Shown here one piece after another: positions 44,287 through 53,336 of a stretch of DNA of 64,000 nt (position 1 is its first letter; every line of letters begins with the position of its first letter). The position numbers and the translations under genes were made by a program. This stretch comes from CALBJU01 sp965247125. GTDB lineage: Bacteria; Bacteroidota; Rhodothermia; Rhodothermales; UBA10348. A model generated the notes under the pieces. That model did not search any database, was not told where the DNA came from, and worked only from the letters and a program-made list of their open reading frames with translations. Location of the stretch: positions 1,860,001 to 1,924,000 of the forward strand of contig CBDFGO010000003.1 in NCBI GenBank assembly GCA_965247125.1, written 5' to 3'.

Positions 44287-45465
44287 ATGAAAGCGAAGCC
44301 TTTGCATATCCTGGCCCTGCTCGTCCTGGTTCTGGTCGAACCCGGTACAAAAACCGTGTTTGCCCAGAACTCGATCACAACCGGAACGCGCCTCGAGGAA
44401 ATCCGTGGAGAGATCGCTGAAGAAGAGCGACGCCTTGAGGAAACCAAAAATGAAGAGCGCATGTCGCTCGCCCATCTTTCTGATCTTAACAGGCAGCTGT
44501 CGCTCCGGGAAGAACTTGTTCGCACCTACCAGTTACGGATTGGTCAACTAATATTTGAAAGGGATTCGTTGCAGGTCGCTATCTCCGATCTCGGCGGTCA
44601 GGTAGGCGCTCTGCGCGAGGAGTATCAGCAGCGAGCGACACATGCCTACAAATTCGGCCGGCAGCATGACGCGGCACTAATCTTATCCTCCTCTTCGATA
44701 AATCAGATGCTCGTCCGAATTGGATATCTACGCAGATTTTCTGACAGAAGGAGATTTCAACTCGATGGTTTGCGGACATCGAGCGCAGATTTGACATCCA
44801 AACGCACCGAAATGCAGAGAAAACTGGTCGAATCGGAGGTGATGCTCACCGGTGTCGACCGTGAACAGGAAAATCTGGACGACCTTCTTGGAGATGTGAG
44901 AACAGAAATAAAACGCATCCAACAGGAGAAAGAAGATCGCACCGATCTAATCGCGGAAAAGCGAACGGCTGAGCAGGAATTGGTCATCCAGGTGCGGGCG
45001 CTGATTGCGTCGAACTCAAATCGATCGAGAGTCAACACGGCGGCTCTGGCGCAGCTTACGACTTCGTTCGCCGGTGCCAGAGCGCTACTTCCATGGCCGG
45101 CTGACGGAAACGTGACGGAGCCCTATGGGGACATTGTTCACCCGGAATTTGGAACCAGAACGCCAAACCCGGGCATCCTGATCTCAACGGAGCCCTCCGC
45201 GGAAGTACGAGCTGTTTTCGATGGTCGTGTCACATCGATTGACATTCTTCCCGATATGGGCCGTTTTGCCATCATCGAGCACGGTGGATTCCATACCGTC
45301 TACGGAAATCTTTCTCTGTTTTACGTAGGTGTGGGAGATGAGATCACGACCGGTCAACTTGTCGGTCGATCCGGTACGGGGGCGGAACCCCGGGGAGAAG
45401 CCGTGTTTTTTGCGGTATTCCAGGACGGAGAGCCCGAAGATCCACTCAACTGGTTGAGCCGTTAG
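44287..45465 (+). CDS. EnvC-like protein: coiled coil plus degenerate LytM domain
   Basis: A 392-residue exported protein. Signal peptide to about residue 27 (VFAQ), coiled coil about 30-260 (EEERRLEETKNEERMSLAHL and later heptads), LytM/M23 domain about 280-392. In active M23 peptidases the zinc ligands are H-x-G-I-D and H-x-H. Here the corresponding segments read NPGILI and VYGNLSLFY, and the last strand AVFFAV lacks the His. The domain should not bind zinc. This is the EnvC pattern, an activator of Amidase_3 enzymes in cell separation. A 6-bp gap to the DUF4292 gene implies cotranscription. Confidence 0.88.
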   Translation: MKAKPLHILALLVLVLVEPGTKTVFAQNSITTGTRLEEIRGEIAEEERRLEETKNEERMSLAHLSDLNRQLSLREELVRTYQLRIGQLIFERDSLQVAISDLGGQVGALREEYQQRATHAYKFGRQHDAALILSSSSINQMLVRIGYLRRFSDRRRFQLDGLRTSSADLTSKRTEMQRKLVESEVMLTGVDREQENLDDLLGDVRTEIKRIQQEKEDRTDLIAEKRTAEQELVIQVRALIASNSNRSRVNTAALAQLTTSFAGARALLPWPADGNVTEPYGDIVHPEFGTRTPNPGILISTEPSAEVRAVFDGRVTSIDILPDMGRFAIIEHGGFHTVYGNLSLFYVGVGDEITTGQLVGRSGTGAEPRGEAVFFAVFQDGEPEDPLNWLSR

Positions 45466-45531
45466 GCCCATTGCCCCCCGGAGACTCCAACTCTGATTGC
45501 ATCGGCCTACGGGGCACCGTAGCTTCGATGT

Positions 45532-46185
45532 ATGGGTGGAAGAAAGGTCATTACCGAACGAGCGATCCGGGACGCTGCAAAGGAGGGATCCACGACATAT
45601 GTCGCGCCTGACAATGCCGTTGTCACACCCCTCGCTCGGGATGCAGCCCGTGAATTGGGCATTTCCATCGTTTTTGGTTCCCAAGGGGTAGATTCCTCGG
45701 CCCAAGCGGGTCAGGCCGGTAAAAACGTGAGTCAGGTGATCTGCATCGGCTCGGATCACGGCGGATATGAGCTCAAGACCGAGTTGATCACTTGGTTAAA
45801 TAAGGCAGGCCATCAGATCGTAGATCTGGGCACCGATACTCCAAAAAGTTGTGACTATCCCGACTTCGCGTATGCGGTCGCGAGCATGGTTGCTGAAGGA
45901 AGAGCCAGACTTGGCATCATGATCGACGGTGTGGGGGTCGGAAGCAGCATCGTCTGCAACAAGGTGCCCGGCGCGCGCGCCGCTTGTGCTTACAACGAGT
46001 TTGCCGCCTGGAATGCGCGCGCCCACAATGACGCCAACGTGCTCACTCTGGGGAGCCGGTCGATGGGAAATGAGGTTGTGAAGCGAATTGTGGACGTGTT
46101 CCTCACGACTGAATTCGAAGGTGGCCGTCACGAGAGACGCGTGCAAAAAGTGACCGACATCGAAGAACGATTTTCGAAGCGATAG
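45532..46185 (+). CDS. RpiB/LacAB-like isomerase with extra N-terminal domain
   Basis: A 217-residue protein. Residues about 68-217 are an RpiB/LacAB domain (CIGSDHGGYELK, NARAHNDANVLTLGSR with His165). The first 60 residues are an added segment (RKVITERAIRDAAKEGSTTY, NAVVTPLARDAARELGI) like those seen on microcompartment-associated proteins. The catalytic Cys of RpiB, in the CGxGxGxSI loop, is replaced by Asp132 (MIDGVGVGSSIVCNK). It may be an isomerase with different chemistry or a non-catalytic paralog. No microcompartment shell gene is nearby. Confidence 0.82.
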   Translation: MGGRKVITERAIRDAAKEGSTTYVAPDNAVVTPLARDAARELGISIVFGSQGVDSSAQAGQAGKNVSQVICIGSDHGGYELKTELITWLNKAGHQIVDLGTDTPKSCDYPDFAYAVASMVAEGRARLGIMIDGVGVGSSIVCNKVPGARAACAYNEFAAWNARAHNDANVLTLGSRSMGNEVVKRIVDVFLTTEFEGGRHERRVQKVTDIEERFSKR

Positions 46186-46299
46186 ACCTGGCGGGCACTA
46201 GAGCCGACAGCGTATTCACTTTCTCTCAATAGCAGACATCCCGGCGTATCTTATTTTCGTCGACTCAGCGTGTTCAGAACGAAAAATAGTCCTGATTAA

Positions 46300-47721
46300 A
46301 TGGCAGAAGCATCTTTTGACGTCCTTGTTATCGGAACTGGCCCTGGCGGCTATGAGACAGCAATACGGGCGACACAGCTTGGATTGAAAACAGCTGTCGT
46401 CGAAAAAGACAAACTCGGAGGGGTTTGCCTCAATATTGGCTGTATTCCGACGAAAGCACTGCTTAAGAGTGCGAAAATAATGGAGTACGCCACCCATCTG
46501 GATGCTTACGGGCTTTCCTCAGAAGGAACCATCAAGGCAGATTTTGACCGTGTCGTGGGAAGAAGCCGTGGCGTTGCCGATAAAATGAATCAGGGCGTGG
46601 CTTACCTGATGAGAAAGAACAAGATTGAAGTTCTTTTCGGTCATGCCAGACTTGCAGGCGGTGGCAAGGTGAACATCGTTCCGTCCACGGACATGGATGG
46701 CAAGAAGCTGGGTACAAAGCAGACTGTATCGGCCAAACATATCATTCTGGCGACCGGAGCCCGGCCTCGGGAACTGCCTTCGCTTCCATTCGATGGAAAG
46801 AAAATCATTTCGTCCAAGGAGGCACTACTTCAGACCAAGCGACCGGACCGACTCGTGATAGTCGGCGCCGGAGCCATCGGCGTAGAATTCGCTTATTTCT
46901 ACCACCATATGGGGACAGAAGTCACCGTTGTCGAGGTGATGGATCGAATGGTGCCGGTGGAGGACAAAGACGTCAGCCGAGAGCTGGCCCGAGCCTTCAA
47001 GAAGACGGGTATCAAGGTGATGACCGGATCCATGGTCAAATCGGTTGATACGTCAGGAAAGACGCTCAAAGTATCGGTGGAGATCAAGAAGAGGATCGAA
47101 GTTCTGGAAGCCGACCAGGTCCTGTCGGCGGTCGGCGTTTCTGGCAATATCGAAGACATTGGGCTCGAAAAAGCGGGTGTAAAAACTGACCGCGGTGCCG
47201 TGGTGATCGATGAGTTCTGCCGGACAAATGTATCCGGGGTCTACGCCATCGGCGATGTGGCCGGCCCCCCTTGGCTCGCACACAAGGCAAGCCACGAAGG
47301 CGTCATCTGTGTAGAAAAAATCGCCGGCGAAGACGTCCACCCTCTCAACAAACTCAACGTCCCGGGATGCACCTATTGTCAGCCACAGATCGCTTCGGTG
47401 GGCTACACAGAAGAAAAAGCAAAGGAAGCGGGCCACAAACTCAAGGTCGGAAAATTCCCATTCACCGCGAGCGGTAAAGCTTCAGCCATAGGACATGTCG
47501 AAGGATTCGTCAAAGTCATATTCGACGCTAAATACGGCGAGTTTCTGGGTTGCCACATTATTGGATATGATGCCACAGAATTGATTGCGGAAGCCGTTAC
47601 GGCCCGAACACTGGAGACCACGGCTCACGAGATCATGGAATCGATCCACCCTCATCCGACCCTGTCTGAAGCACTCATGGAAGCGACACGCGCCGCCTAC
47701 GGCGTCGCGATCAACATCTAA
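46300..47721 (+). CDS. lpdA: Dihydrolipoyl dehydrogenase
   Basis: The E3 flavoprotein of 2-oxoacid dehydrogenase and glycine cleavage complexes, oxidising dihydrolipoamide with NAD+. 473 residues, full length. FAD motif GTGPGGYETA, redox cysteines Cys43/Cys48 (GGVCLNIGCIPTK), NAD motif VGAGAIGVEFAYF, second FAD motif VYAIGDVAGPPWLAHKA and the C-terminal base HPHPTLSEA all intact. It stands alone without E1/E2 genes. Convergent with metG, 17 bp between stops. Confidence 0.95.
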   Translation: MAEASFDVLVIGTGPGGYETAIRATQLGLKTAVVEKDKLGGVCLNIGCIPTKALLKSAKIMEYATHLDAYGLSSEGTIKADFDRVVGRSRGVADKMNQGVAYLMRKNKIEVLFGHARLAGGGKVNIVPSTDMDGKKLGTKQTVSAKHIILATGARPRELPSLPFDGKKIISSKEALLQTKRPDRLVIVGAGAIGVEFAYFYHHMGTEVTVVEVMDRMVPVEDKDVSRELARAFKKTGIKVMTGSMVKSVDTSGKTLKVSVEIKKRIEVLEADQVLSAVGVSGNIEDIGLEKAGVKTDRGAVVIDEFCRTNVSGVYAIGDVAGPPWLAHKASHEGVICVEKIAGEDVHPLNKLNVPGCTYCQPQIASVGYTEEKAKEAGHKLKVGKFPFTASGKASAIGHVEGFVKVIFDAKYGEFLGCHIIGYDATELIAEAVTARTLETTAHEIMESIHPHPTLSEALMEATRAAYGVAINI

Positions 47722-47738
47722 ACGGTACGAACAGCCGG

Positions 47739-49829
47739 CTAGCGAATCACCAAGCCGTTTTCCCCGTCGGACTCCATCAGGAACAGCTTCCCGTCCCGAT
47801 CTTCGGCCATGAGGATCATGCCCTGACTCTCAAGTCCCATCATTTTTCGAGGCGCAAGGTTGGCCACGACGGCTACTCGCCGCCCGATGAGCTCCTCGGG
47901 ATCAAAATGCTGAGCAATTCCGGCCAGGATCTGCCGTTTTTCGAATCCCAGATCCACCTCTGTCCGCAACAGCTTCTTCGATTTCGGAATCTGTTCTGCA
48001 GCCGTGATGGTGCCCATCCGAAAATCCAGCTTGGAAAAATCATCGTACGTGATCGCTTCCTTCAGCGTTTCAAAGGGCGCGTCTTCCGACTCCGCTGCCT
48101 CCAGGGCTCCGAGTTTTGATTTCTGCTCCTCGATGATTTCGTCCTCGATTTTACTGAACAAGATTGCGGCGTCACCCAGTTTGTGACCTACCTCAAGCAG
48201 ACTCCCCGCGGCATCATCCCATCCGATGCCATCGTCACCCTCGGGCATGCTAGAACGCACACCCGTCAATTTTAGCATTTTTCTCAACTTCACGCCAGTA
48301 TATGGCAGTACCGGCTCCATCAGAACCGATAGTGAGGCACATATCTGCAGCGAAACATGGATCGTGTTGGCGCACGCTTGAGGATTTGATTTGCGCGTGT
48401 GCCAGGGCTCAGCATCGTTGAAATACTTGTTTCCAAGGCGGGCGAGCGCCATTGTTTCAAAAACAGCATCCCTGTTTCGATGGTGGTCGTATGCGTCCCC
48501 GATGCGTTCTGGAAAAGTCTTCATCTGAGCCAATACCGACTCGTCGAGCTCGTCGGCATTTTTTAGCTCCGGCAACTTGCCATCCGCGAACCGATGTGCG
48601 AACGTCATGGTGCGATTGATGAAGTTGCCCAGCACGTCTGCCAGCTCTGAATTGACTCTGCTCTGAAATTCGGTCCAGTTGAAATCAGCATCCTTGGTCT
48701 CTGGCAGCATGGATGCCAGCGCATATCGCAAGAGATCCGGCTCGAAAACCTCAAGAACCTCGTGGAGCCAGATCGCCCAATTCCGACTGGTAGATAGCTT
48801 CGCTCCCTCAATATTCAAGAACTCATTTGCAGGCACGTTTTCCGGTAGTACGTAGTCACCGTGTGCCATGAGCATCGCGGGGAACATCAGACAATGGAAG
48901 ACAATGTTGTCCTTGCCAATAAAGTGGATCAGGCGCGTTCCTTCATCCTGCCAGTATCGTTTCCAGGCTTCCGGGTCTCCCTTCTTGACAGCCCACTCTT
49001 TTGTATCGGAGATGTACCCAATCGGAGCGTCAAACCATACGTAGATAACCTTTCCCGATGCATCAACGCCCATGTCGGCAGCGACGTCCTCGGGTACGGA
49101 GACTCCCCACGGCACATCGCGTGTGATAGCGCGGTCTCTCAAACCCTCTGTCAACCAACTCTTGACTTGTCCGAGTACATTGGGCTTCCACTCAGGGTGC
49201 GTTCCGATCCACTTCTCAAGTCGATCCTGGAAGTCGCCCAGTGGAAGGTAAAAGTGGGTCGTCTCACGAAGCTCGGGTTTCGCGTCGGTCAGCGTGCTCC
49301 GGGGGTGGAGAAGCTCCATCGGGCTGAGTGTCGAGCCGCAATTTTCACATTGGTCTCCGTAAGCATCTTCGTTGCCGCACGTGGGGCAGGTGCCGATCAC
49401 GAACCGATCCGCCAGGAAGATTCCAGCTTCGGGGTCGAACAGCTGTTTTTCTGTCTTCAACGTGAAAACGTCTTCCCCGGCGAGTGTTCGAAAAAACTCC
49501 TGACTCGTCTCCGCGTGGACAGTCGACGTCGTTCGTCCGTAGTGATCGAAGCTCATCCCGAAATCTTTGAAGGCCGATTCGATTACCGGATGGTATCGGT
49601 CCACCAACGCCTGGGGCTCAATTCCCTCGTTTCGAGCTCGCACCATGATGGCTACCCCCAACTCGTCTGAGCCGCATACGTAGACGACATCACTTCCCTT
49701 CATTCGCTGGTAGCGACAGAAAAGATCAGCAGGTAGATATGCGCCCGCGAGGTGCCCGAGGTGTATCGGCCCATTCGCATAGGGCAGCGCAGACGTGACG
49801 AGGATACGTTTGTAGTCCTGTTTGGACAT
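47739..49829 (-). CDS. metG: Methionyl-tRNA synthetase
   Basis: 696-residue class I synthetase. I start at 49829 (MSKQDYKRILVTSALPYANG); 12 more codons upstream are open but unlike the family. The HIGH motif is HLGH. The knuckle is CPTCGNEDAYGDQCENCG, four zinc cysteines. The KMSKS equivalent is KLSTS (residue about 340). An EMAP-type tRNA-binding domain forms the C-terminus (FRMGTITAAEQIPKSKKLLR to the end). Charges tRNA-Met, including initiator tRNA. Divergent from hisA. Confidence 0.96.
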   Translation of the reverse strand: MSKQDYKRILVTSALPYANGPIHLGHLAGAYLPADLFCRYQRMKGSDVVYVCGSDELGVAIMVRARNEGIEPQALVDRYHPVIESAFKDFGMSFDHYGRTTSTVHAETSQEFFRTLAGEDVFTLKTEKQLFDPEAGIFLADRFVIGTCPTCGNEDAYGDQCENCGSTLSPMELLHPRSTLTDAKPELRETTHFYLPLGDFQDRLEKWIGTHPEWKPNVLGQVKSWLTEGLRDRAITRDVPWGVSVPEDVAADMGVDASGKVIYVWFDAPIGYISDTKEWAVKKGDPEAWKRYWQDEGTRLIHFIGKDNIVFHCLMFPAMLMAHGDYVLPENVPANEFLNIEGAKLSTSRNWAIWLHEVLEVFEPDLLRYALASMLPETKDADFNWTEFQSRVNSELADVLGNFINRTMTFAHRFADGKLPELKNADELDESVLAQMKTFPERIGDAYDHHRNRDAVFETMALARLGNKYFNDAEPWHTRKSNPQACANTIHVSLQICASLSVLMEPVLPYTGVKLRKMLKLTGVRSSMPEGDDGIGWDDAAGSLLEVGHKLGDAAILFSKIEDEIIEEQKSKLGALEAAESEDAPFETLKEAITYDDFSKLDFRMGTITAAEQIPKSKKLLRTEVDLGFEKRQILAGIAQHFDPEELIGRRVAVVANLAPRKMMGLESQGMILMAEDRDGKLFLMESDGENGLVIR

Positions 49830-49991
49830 AAGCTTGAATTGGATGAATCGCTGAACGAGCCGCAATAAACTACGTACCGGGCTGACATGATTCCTCTGAA
49901 TCCCGTGCAGATATGAATATCATCGGGATTGATGTCCCCAGAGAGGAAACACACTCTTTCAGGGACAGTTTGATCGAGCCAACTCCCAAGC

Positions 49992-50822
49992 ATGCATAAA
50001 ATCCTCGTCATACCGGCAATCGACATTCGCGGCGGCCGCTGCGTTAGACTTTACCAGGGGAAGTACGAAACGGAAAAGGTCTATTTCGACGATCCCGTAA
50101 AGATGGCCAAGCTCTGGCGAGTTCAAAATGCCAAGGTCCTTCACGTCGTTGATCTGGACGCAGCCAAAGGAGGATCCGAGAACAATCGCAATGTCATTCA
50201 CAGCATTTGCGAAGAACTCGATATCCCAATTCAGATAGGGGGCGGCATCCGGACGATGGATGATATCGATCGTGCCCTCGAAGCGGGCGTCTATCGGGTG
50301 ATAGTTGGAACGGCGGCCGCTCAGAATCCAGACCTCGTCACTGAAGCCATCGAGAAACACGGGTGCAGTAAAATCGTCGTCGGAATTGATGTGGACGACG
50401 GAGAGATCAGGGTACAGGGATGGACAGAGGGGAGTGGAATTGACGCGGTGTCATTCGCCCTCGATATGGAATCAAGAGGGTGTAGGCGGATCATCTATAC
50501 AGATATTTCCAGGGATGGCACTATGGAAGGCCCAAACCTTGATGCTTACAGAGAGATGGGAACGAGGCTTTCGAAGACGAAAATCACGGCCTCGGGAGGC
50601 ATCGGATCACACTTGCATTTGATCGCACTGAATGACCTGTTGGATTGTGGAGTGGACTCGGTCATCGTTGGCCGGGCTCTCTACGAAAATTCCTTTTCCT
50701 GCCAGCAGTTCTGGTGCTGGCATCTCAAAGATGAGGTGGATCTGACTCTCTATTCCACAGCAACTTTGAAGTCGAAGGCGACTCTGAATAGGGAAGCAAC
50801 TTTAAAAGATAAGACCACGTAG
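49992..50822 (+). CDS. hisA: ProFAR isomerase HisA with a repetitive tail
   Basis: A TIM-barrel isomerase of histidine biosynthesis converting ProFAR to PRFAR. Residues 1-246 are the enzyme, with general acid/base Asp11 (PAIDIRGG) and Asp133 (VGIDVDDG), and the phosphate loops GGGIRTMDD and ASGGIGS. The final 30 residues are extra: a three-fold hexapeptide ATLKSK/ATLNRE/ATLKDK at 257-274, encoded by three imperfect 18-bp repeats (50760-50813). No other his gene lies nearby, so the pathway is split in this genome. Divergent from metG; the 162-bp gap has no further gene. Confidence 0.93.
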   Translation: MHKILVIPAIDIRGGRCVRLYQGKYETEKVYFDDPVKMAKLWRVQNAKVLHVVDLDAAKGGSENNRNVIHSICEELDIPIQIGGGIRTMDDIDRALEAGVYRVIVGTAAAQNPDLVTEAIEKHGCSKIVVGIDVDDGEIRVQGWTEGSGIDAVSFALDMESRGCRRIIYTDISRDGTMEGPNLDAYREMGTRLSKTKITASGGIGSHLHLIALNDLLDCGVDSVIVGRALYENSFSCQQFWCWHLKDEVDLTLYSTATLKSKATLNREATLKDKTT

Positions 50823-50833
50823 GCACCGCAAAT

Positions 50834-50893
50834 TACCTTTCAAATTTTTTAGGACTTGGGCAATATTCCCAGACCCGTGTCGTTTGAAAGGTA
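50834..50893. repeat. Long-range inverted repeat between hisA and the 51-kb gene
   Basis: TACCTTTCAAA (50834-50844) pairs with TTTGAAAGGTA (50883-50893), a perfect 11-bp match spanning 38 nt. Inside lies TGGG/CCCA, a mini-stem, and a T6 run (50845-50850). It could be the 3' end of the hisA transcript or part of the leader of the next gene. Confidence 0.5.
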
Positions 50894-50983
50894 GGTAATC
50901 GGACAGACTCGAAACGTTTTCGGAAGACGTTCATGCCGCGAAAAACGGCGCTGTTCAATCTGACTTGAGAGAGGGACCTCAAC

Positions 50984-51619
50984 ATGGCTACTGATAACTC
51001 CGAACGTCGCAATCGTGTCGTGATGGCGCTCGGAATCGCAACTATCGTATTGTTTTCCGCCAACTTACTTACGGCCGTGGCCAAACATTTTTGGCCGGAA
51101 CAGGCAAACTTTACCATGTTCTCCGCAACTCAGGAAGCTGATACCGATGCTCTTACGGAATGGGAGGTCGATTGCGATACTGATATGGAAATTATTGTGG
51201 ATAGGAGCATCCGGCATTCTCCGAGGCGTTCGCACCGATTCGTAATGCGCCTTCCACGCCACCGCTCTCACTCGCACGACACAGATCTTGATCGCGAAAT
51301 CGCTGAAATGGAGAGTGCAGCGCGGCGCCTGGAACGAGAGCTATCCAGAGAACTCCGCACCATGCAGACAGAAGAAATTCGTTTCGGCGCCGTGCGGGCC
51401 ATCGAAATTGCGCGGGAGTCCCTTCACGGGCAGAACTTCAAGATTCGTCTCCATGAAGAGGGAATGGGAGATCTGGAAGCCACGATACGGGAAGCCCTGA
51501 ACGAAATGGAATCAGAGCTGGATATGACAGTCTTCGAATTGAAGACGGATATCGAAAGCGCGGAGGCCGACGGGCGAAAAAATCGTAAACGTCGTTTCAA
51601 AGTTCGCTCCGCCAACTAG
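50984..51619 (+). CDS. Membrane-anchored coiled-coil protein, unknown
   Basis: A 211-residue protein I cannot assign. One membrane segment near the N-terminus (about 13-33, VMALGIATIVLFSANLLTAV) makes it a type II inner-membrane protein or an anchored periplasmic protein. A polar, His/Arg-rich region follows (about 70-98, RRSHRFVMRLPRHRSHSHD). Two acidic coiled-coil helices occupy 100-200 (LDREIAEMESAARRLERELS), and it ends basic (RKNRKRRFKVRSAN). It stands alone, plus strand, preceded by GAGAGAGGGACC near the ATG. It ends 16 bp before the convergent carrier gene. Confidence 0.6.
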   Translation: MATDNSERRNRVVMALGIATIVLFSANLLTAVAKHFWPEQANFTMFSATQEADTDALTEWEVDCDTDMEIIVDRSIRHSPRRSHRFVMRLPRHRSHSHDTDLDREIAEMESAARRLERELSRELRTMQTEEIRFGAVRAIEIARESLHGQNFKIRLHEEGMGDLEATIREALNEMESELDMTVFELKTDIESAEADGRKNRKRRFKVRSAN

Positions 51620-51635
51620 GATCGCCTGTATTAGG

Positions 51636-52094
51636 TCAAGACAAGCGTTTTAGAAGCTCGGACAGAAATTCAAAAGTGGCGCGCCCGATTCCGGGCGCGC
51701 CACTTTCTCTTGGCCCCGCCACGTTCAGCCGTTTAGCCTCGGAAACGACCAACCAATCCATCACCTCTTGCGTACTCCATGGAACGGTATGAATGAGAAA
51801 CGCTGCTCTTTTTTCCACCGCAAGTTCTTTGGTCAGAAGCGTACCGCCCTCGAGAGGGAGAGACAAGACGAGAATGAGGGTGGCATCCGAGTTCAAAATG
51901 TTCGCTTCGGTTCGCGCCGAATAGTGATCCTCTGTTGATTCAGTAAATGGGTACCGATCTGGAATTACCCCATCTTCCGCTCTTCTTCCTCTGGGACAGG
52001 TGCCGCCACACCGGAAGCCTAGAGCGAGTGCTGCATCGATGGCCCCCCGATCGACGCCCGTTTGTCCACCGCTGATGATTGCTTCCAGAGCCAT
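51636..52094 (-). CDS. Putative molybdenum-cofactor carrier-like protein
   Basis: A 152-residue protein of the putative molybdenum carrier family, related to the Rossmann-type lysine decarboxylase/DprA-like fold. The beginning ISGGQTGVDRGAIDAALALG and the segment CGGTCPRGRRAEDGVIPDRYP are family signatures. Members are proposed to bind the molybdenum cofactor. A 15-bp perfect hairpin is embedded in its 3' end. Its start lies next to the divergent aminotransferase. Confidence 0.8.
   Translation of the reverse strand: MALEAIISGGQTGVDRGAIDAALALGFRCGGTCPRGRRAEDGVIPDRYPFTESTEDHYSARTEANILNSDATLILVLSLPLEGGTLLTKELAVEKRAAFLIHTVPWSTQEVMDWLVVSEAKRLNVAGPRESGAPGIGRATFEFLSELLKRLS
51673..51706. terminator. 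15-bp bidirectional hairpin within a coding 3' end
   Basis: AAAGTGGCGCGCCCG (51673-51687) and CGGGCGCGCCACTTT (51692-51706) form a perfect stem with an ATTC loop. It lies inside the last 24 codons of the carrier gene and just beyond the stop of the convergent membrane protein gene. The flanks are T-rich in both directions (TTTCTCTT, TTTTGAATTT on the minus strand), so it can end both transcripts. Confidence 0.75.
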
Positions 52095-52178
52095 TGCAAG
52101 TCCCTATGCTGTTGCTGTTCTGCGCTGCGGTTCGAAATTAGGGCACCGTATCTTGCACACCAATCAATTCCACCGTTA

Positions 52179-53336
52179 ATGCTACCCTGCCAGGCCGACG
52201 CTTTCTCTTTGCCGTCAGATCTGCACTATCTGAACTGTGCATACATGTCGCCGCTCTCCAAAAAAGTGGAGGCAGCCGGGATAAAGGGTGTGCAGAGCAA
52301 GAGAAACCCCGCCCTCATCACGCCTGAGGATTTTTTCGAAACTCCACAGGCCGTGAAGAAATTGTTTGCTGACTTGATCGGCTCGGCCAGCCCAGATCGA
52401 ATATCGCTGCTGCCTTCCGTCTCGTATGGCATCGCGATTGCAGCCAACAATCTTGAGGCAAGGCAAGGTCAAAATGTGGTTCTCCTTCACGAGCAGTTTC
52501 CCAGCAACCTCTACACGTGGCGCCGTCTCGCAGATGAGCAGGATCTCGAACTTCGCACCATTCTCCCTCCCGATACCAGAGCGGACAGGTCCAGAGGCTG
52601 GAATGAGAGTATTCTGGAAGCCATCGACTCTGACACGCTCGCCGTCACTCTTCCCATTGTGCACTGGACAGATGGAACGTTGTTCGACCTCGAATCTATC
52701 GGCAGCCGCGCCAGAGACCTTGGTGCAGCACTCGTCATAGACGGCACGCAGTCGATCGGGGCCCTTCCATTTGACGTAGAGCGCATTCAACCGGACGCAC
52801 TTATTGTAGCGAGTTACAAATGGTTGCTTGGACCTTATTCCTGCGGACTGGCTTGGTGGGGCGATCGTTTCGCCCACGGTACACCGCTGGAAGAAAGCTG
52901 GCTGAATCGACTTGGGAGCGAAGACTTCGCTAGCCTCGTAGACGTTGAAGCCCGTTATCACGAGGGATCGGTCCGTTACGACGTCGGCGAGAAGAGCAAT
53001 TTTGCGCTCCTTCCCATGCTCAAGGCTGCGCTCGAGCAGGTGCTCGAGTGGACACCTGAAGGCATTCAGGAGTATGACCGCAAACTGCTCACGCCCTGGA
53101 CCGACACCATCCTCGATCTGGGGTTTCAACTTGCGGACGAAGCCAACAGGGGTTCTCATCTGGTCGGAATCCGGATGCCTCCCGGCCTGGAGGTGGCAAC
53201 AATCAACGAGGTTTTGCGGGCCAAAAATATTTTTATTTCAATCCGGGGTGATGCCATTCGAATCTCCCCCAATGTGTACAACGACATGAATGATATGGTC
53301 GCATTTGTAGACGCTTTAAAGGAGGCTGTTCACTAA
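52179..53336 (+). CDS. Class V PLP-dependent aminotransferase
   Basis: A 385-residue enzyme, starting at 52179 (MLPCQADAFSLPSDLHYLNC); the frame is open 39 codons upstream but those residues are unlike the family and overlap the divergent gene. The class V fold is clear. The PLP lysine lies in VASYKWLLGPYSCG. The phosphate/ring-binding segments are SVSYGIAIAAN and VIDGTQSIG. Relatives include isopenicillin N epimerase-like and cysteine desulfurase-like enzymes. The exact reaction cannot be told. It precedes lolA by 132 bp on the same strand. Confidence 0.88.
   Translation: MLPCQADAFSLPSDLHYLNCAYMSPLSKKVEAAGIKGVQSKRNPALITPEDFFETPQAVKKLFADLIGSASPDRISLLPSVSYGIAIAANNLEARQGQNVVLLHEQFPSNLYTWRRLADEQDLELRTILPPDTRADRSRGWNESILEAIDSDTLAVTLPIVHWTDGTLFDLESIGSRARDLGAALVIDGTQSIGALPFDVERIQPDALIVASYKWLLGPYSCGLAWWGDRFAHGTPLEESWLNRLGSEDFASLVDVEARYHEGSVRYDVGEKSNFALLPMLKAALEQVLEWTPEGIQEYDRKLLTPWTDTILDLGFQLADEANRGSHLVGIRMPPGLEVATINEVLRAKNIFISIRGDAIRISPNVYNDMNDMVAFVDALKEAVH

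Noticed and set aside
52215..53159. A 314-codon minus-strand frame opposite the aminotransferase
   Set aside because: Shadow frame; the plus-strand frame has the PLP lysine and class V motifs.
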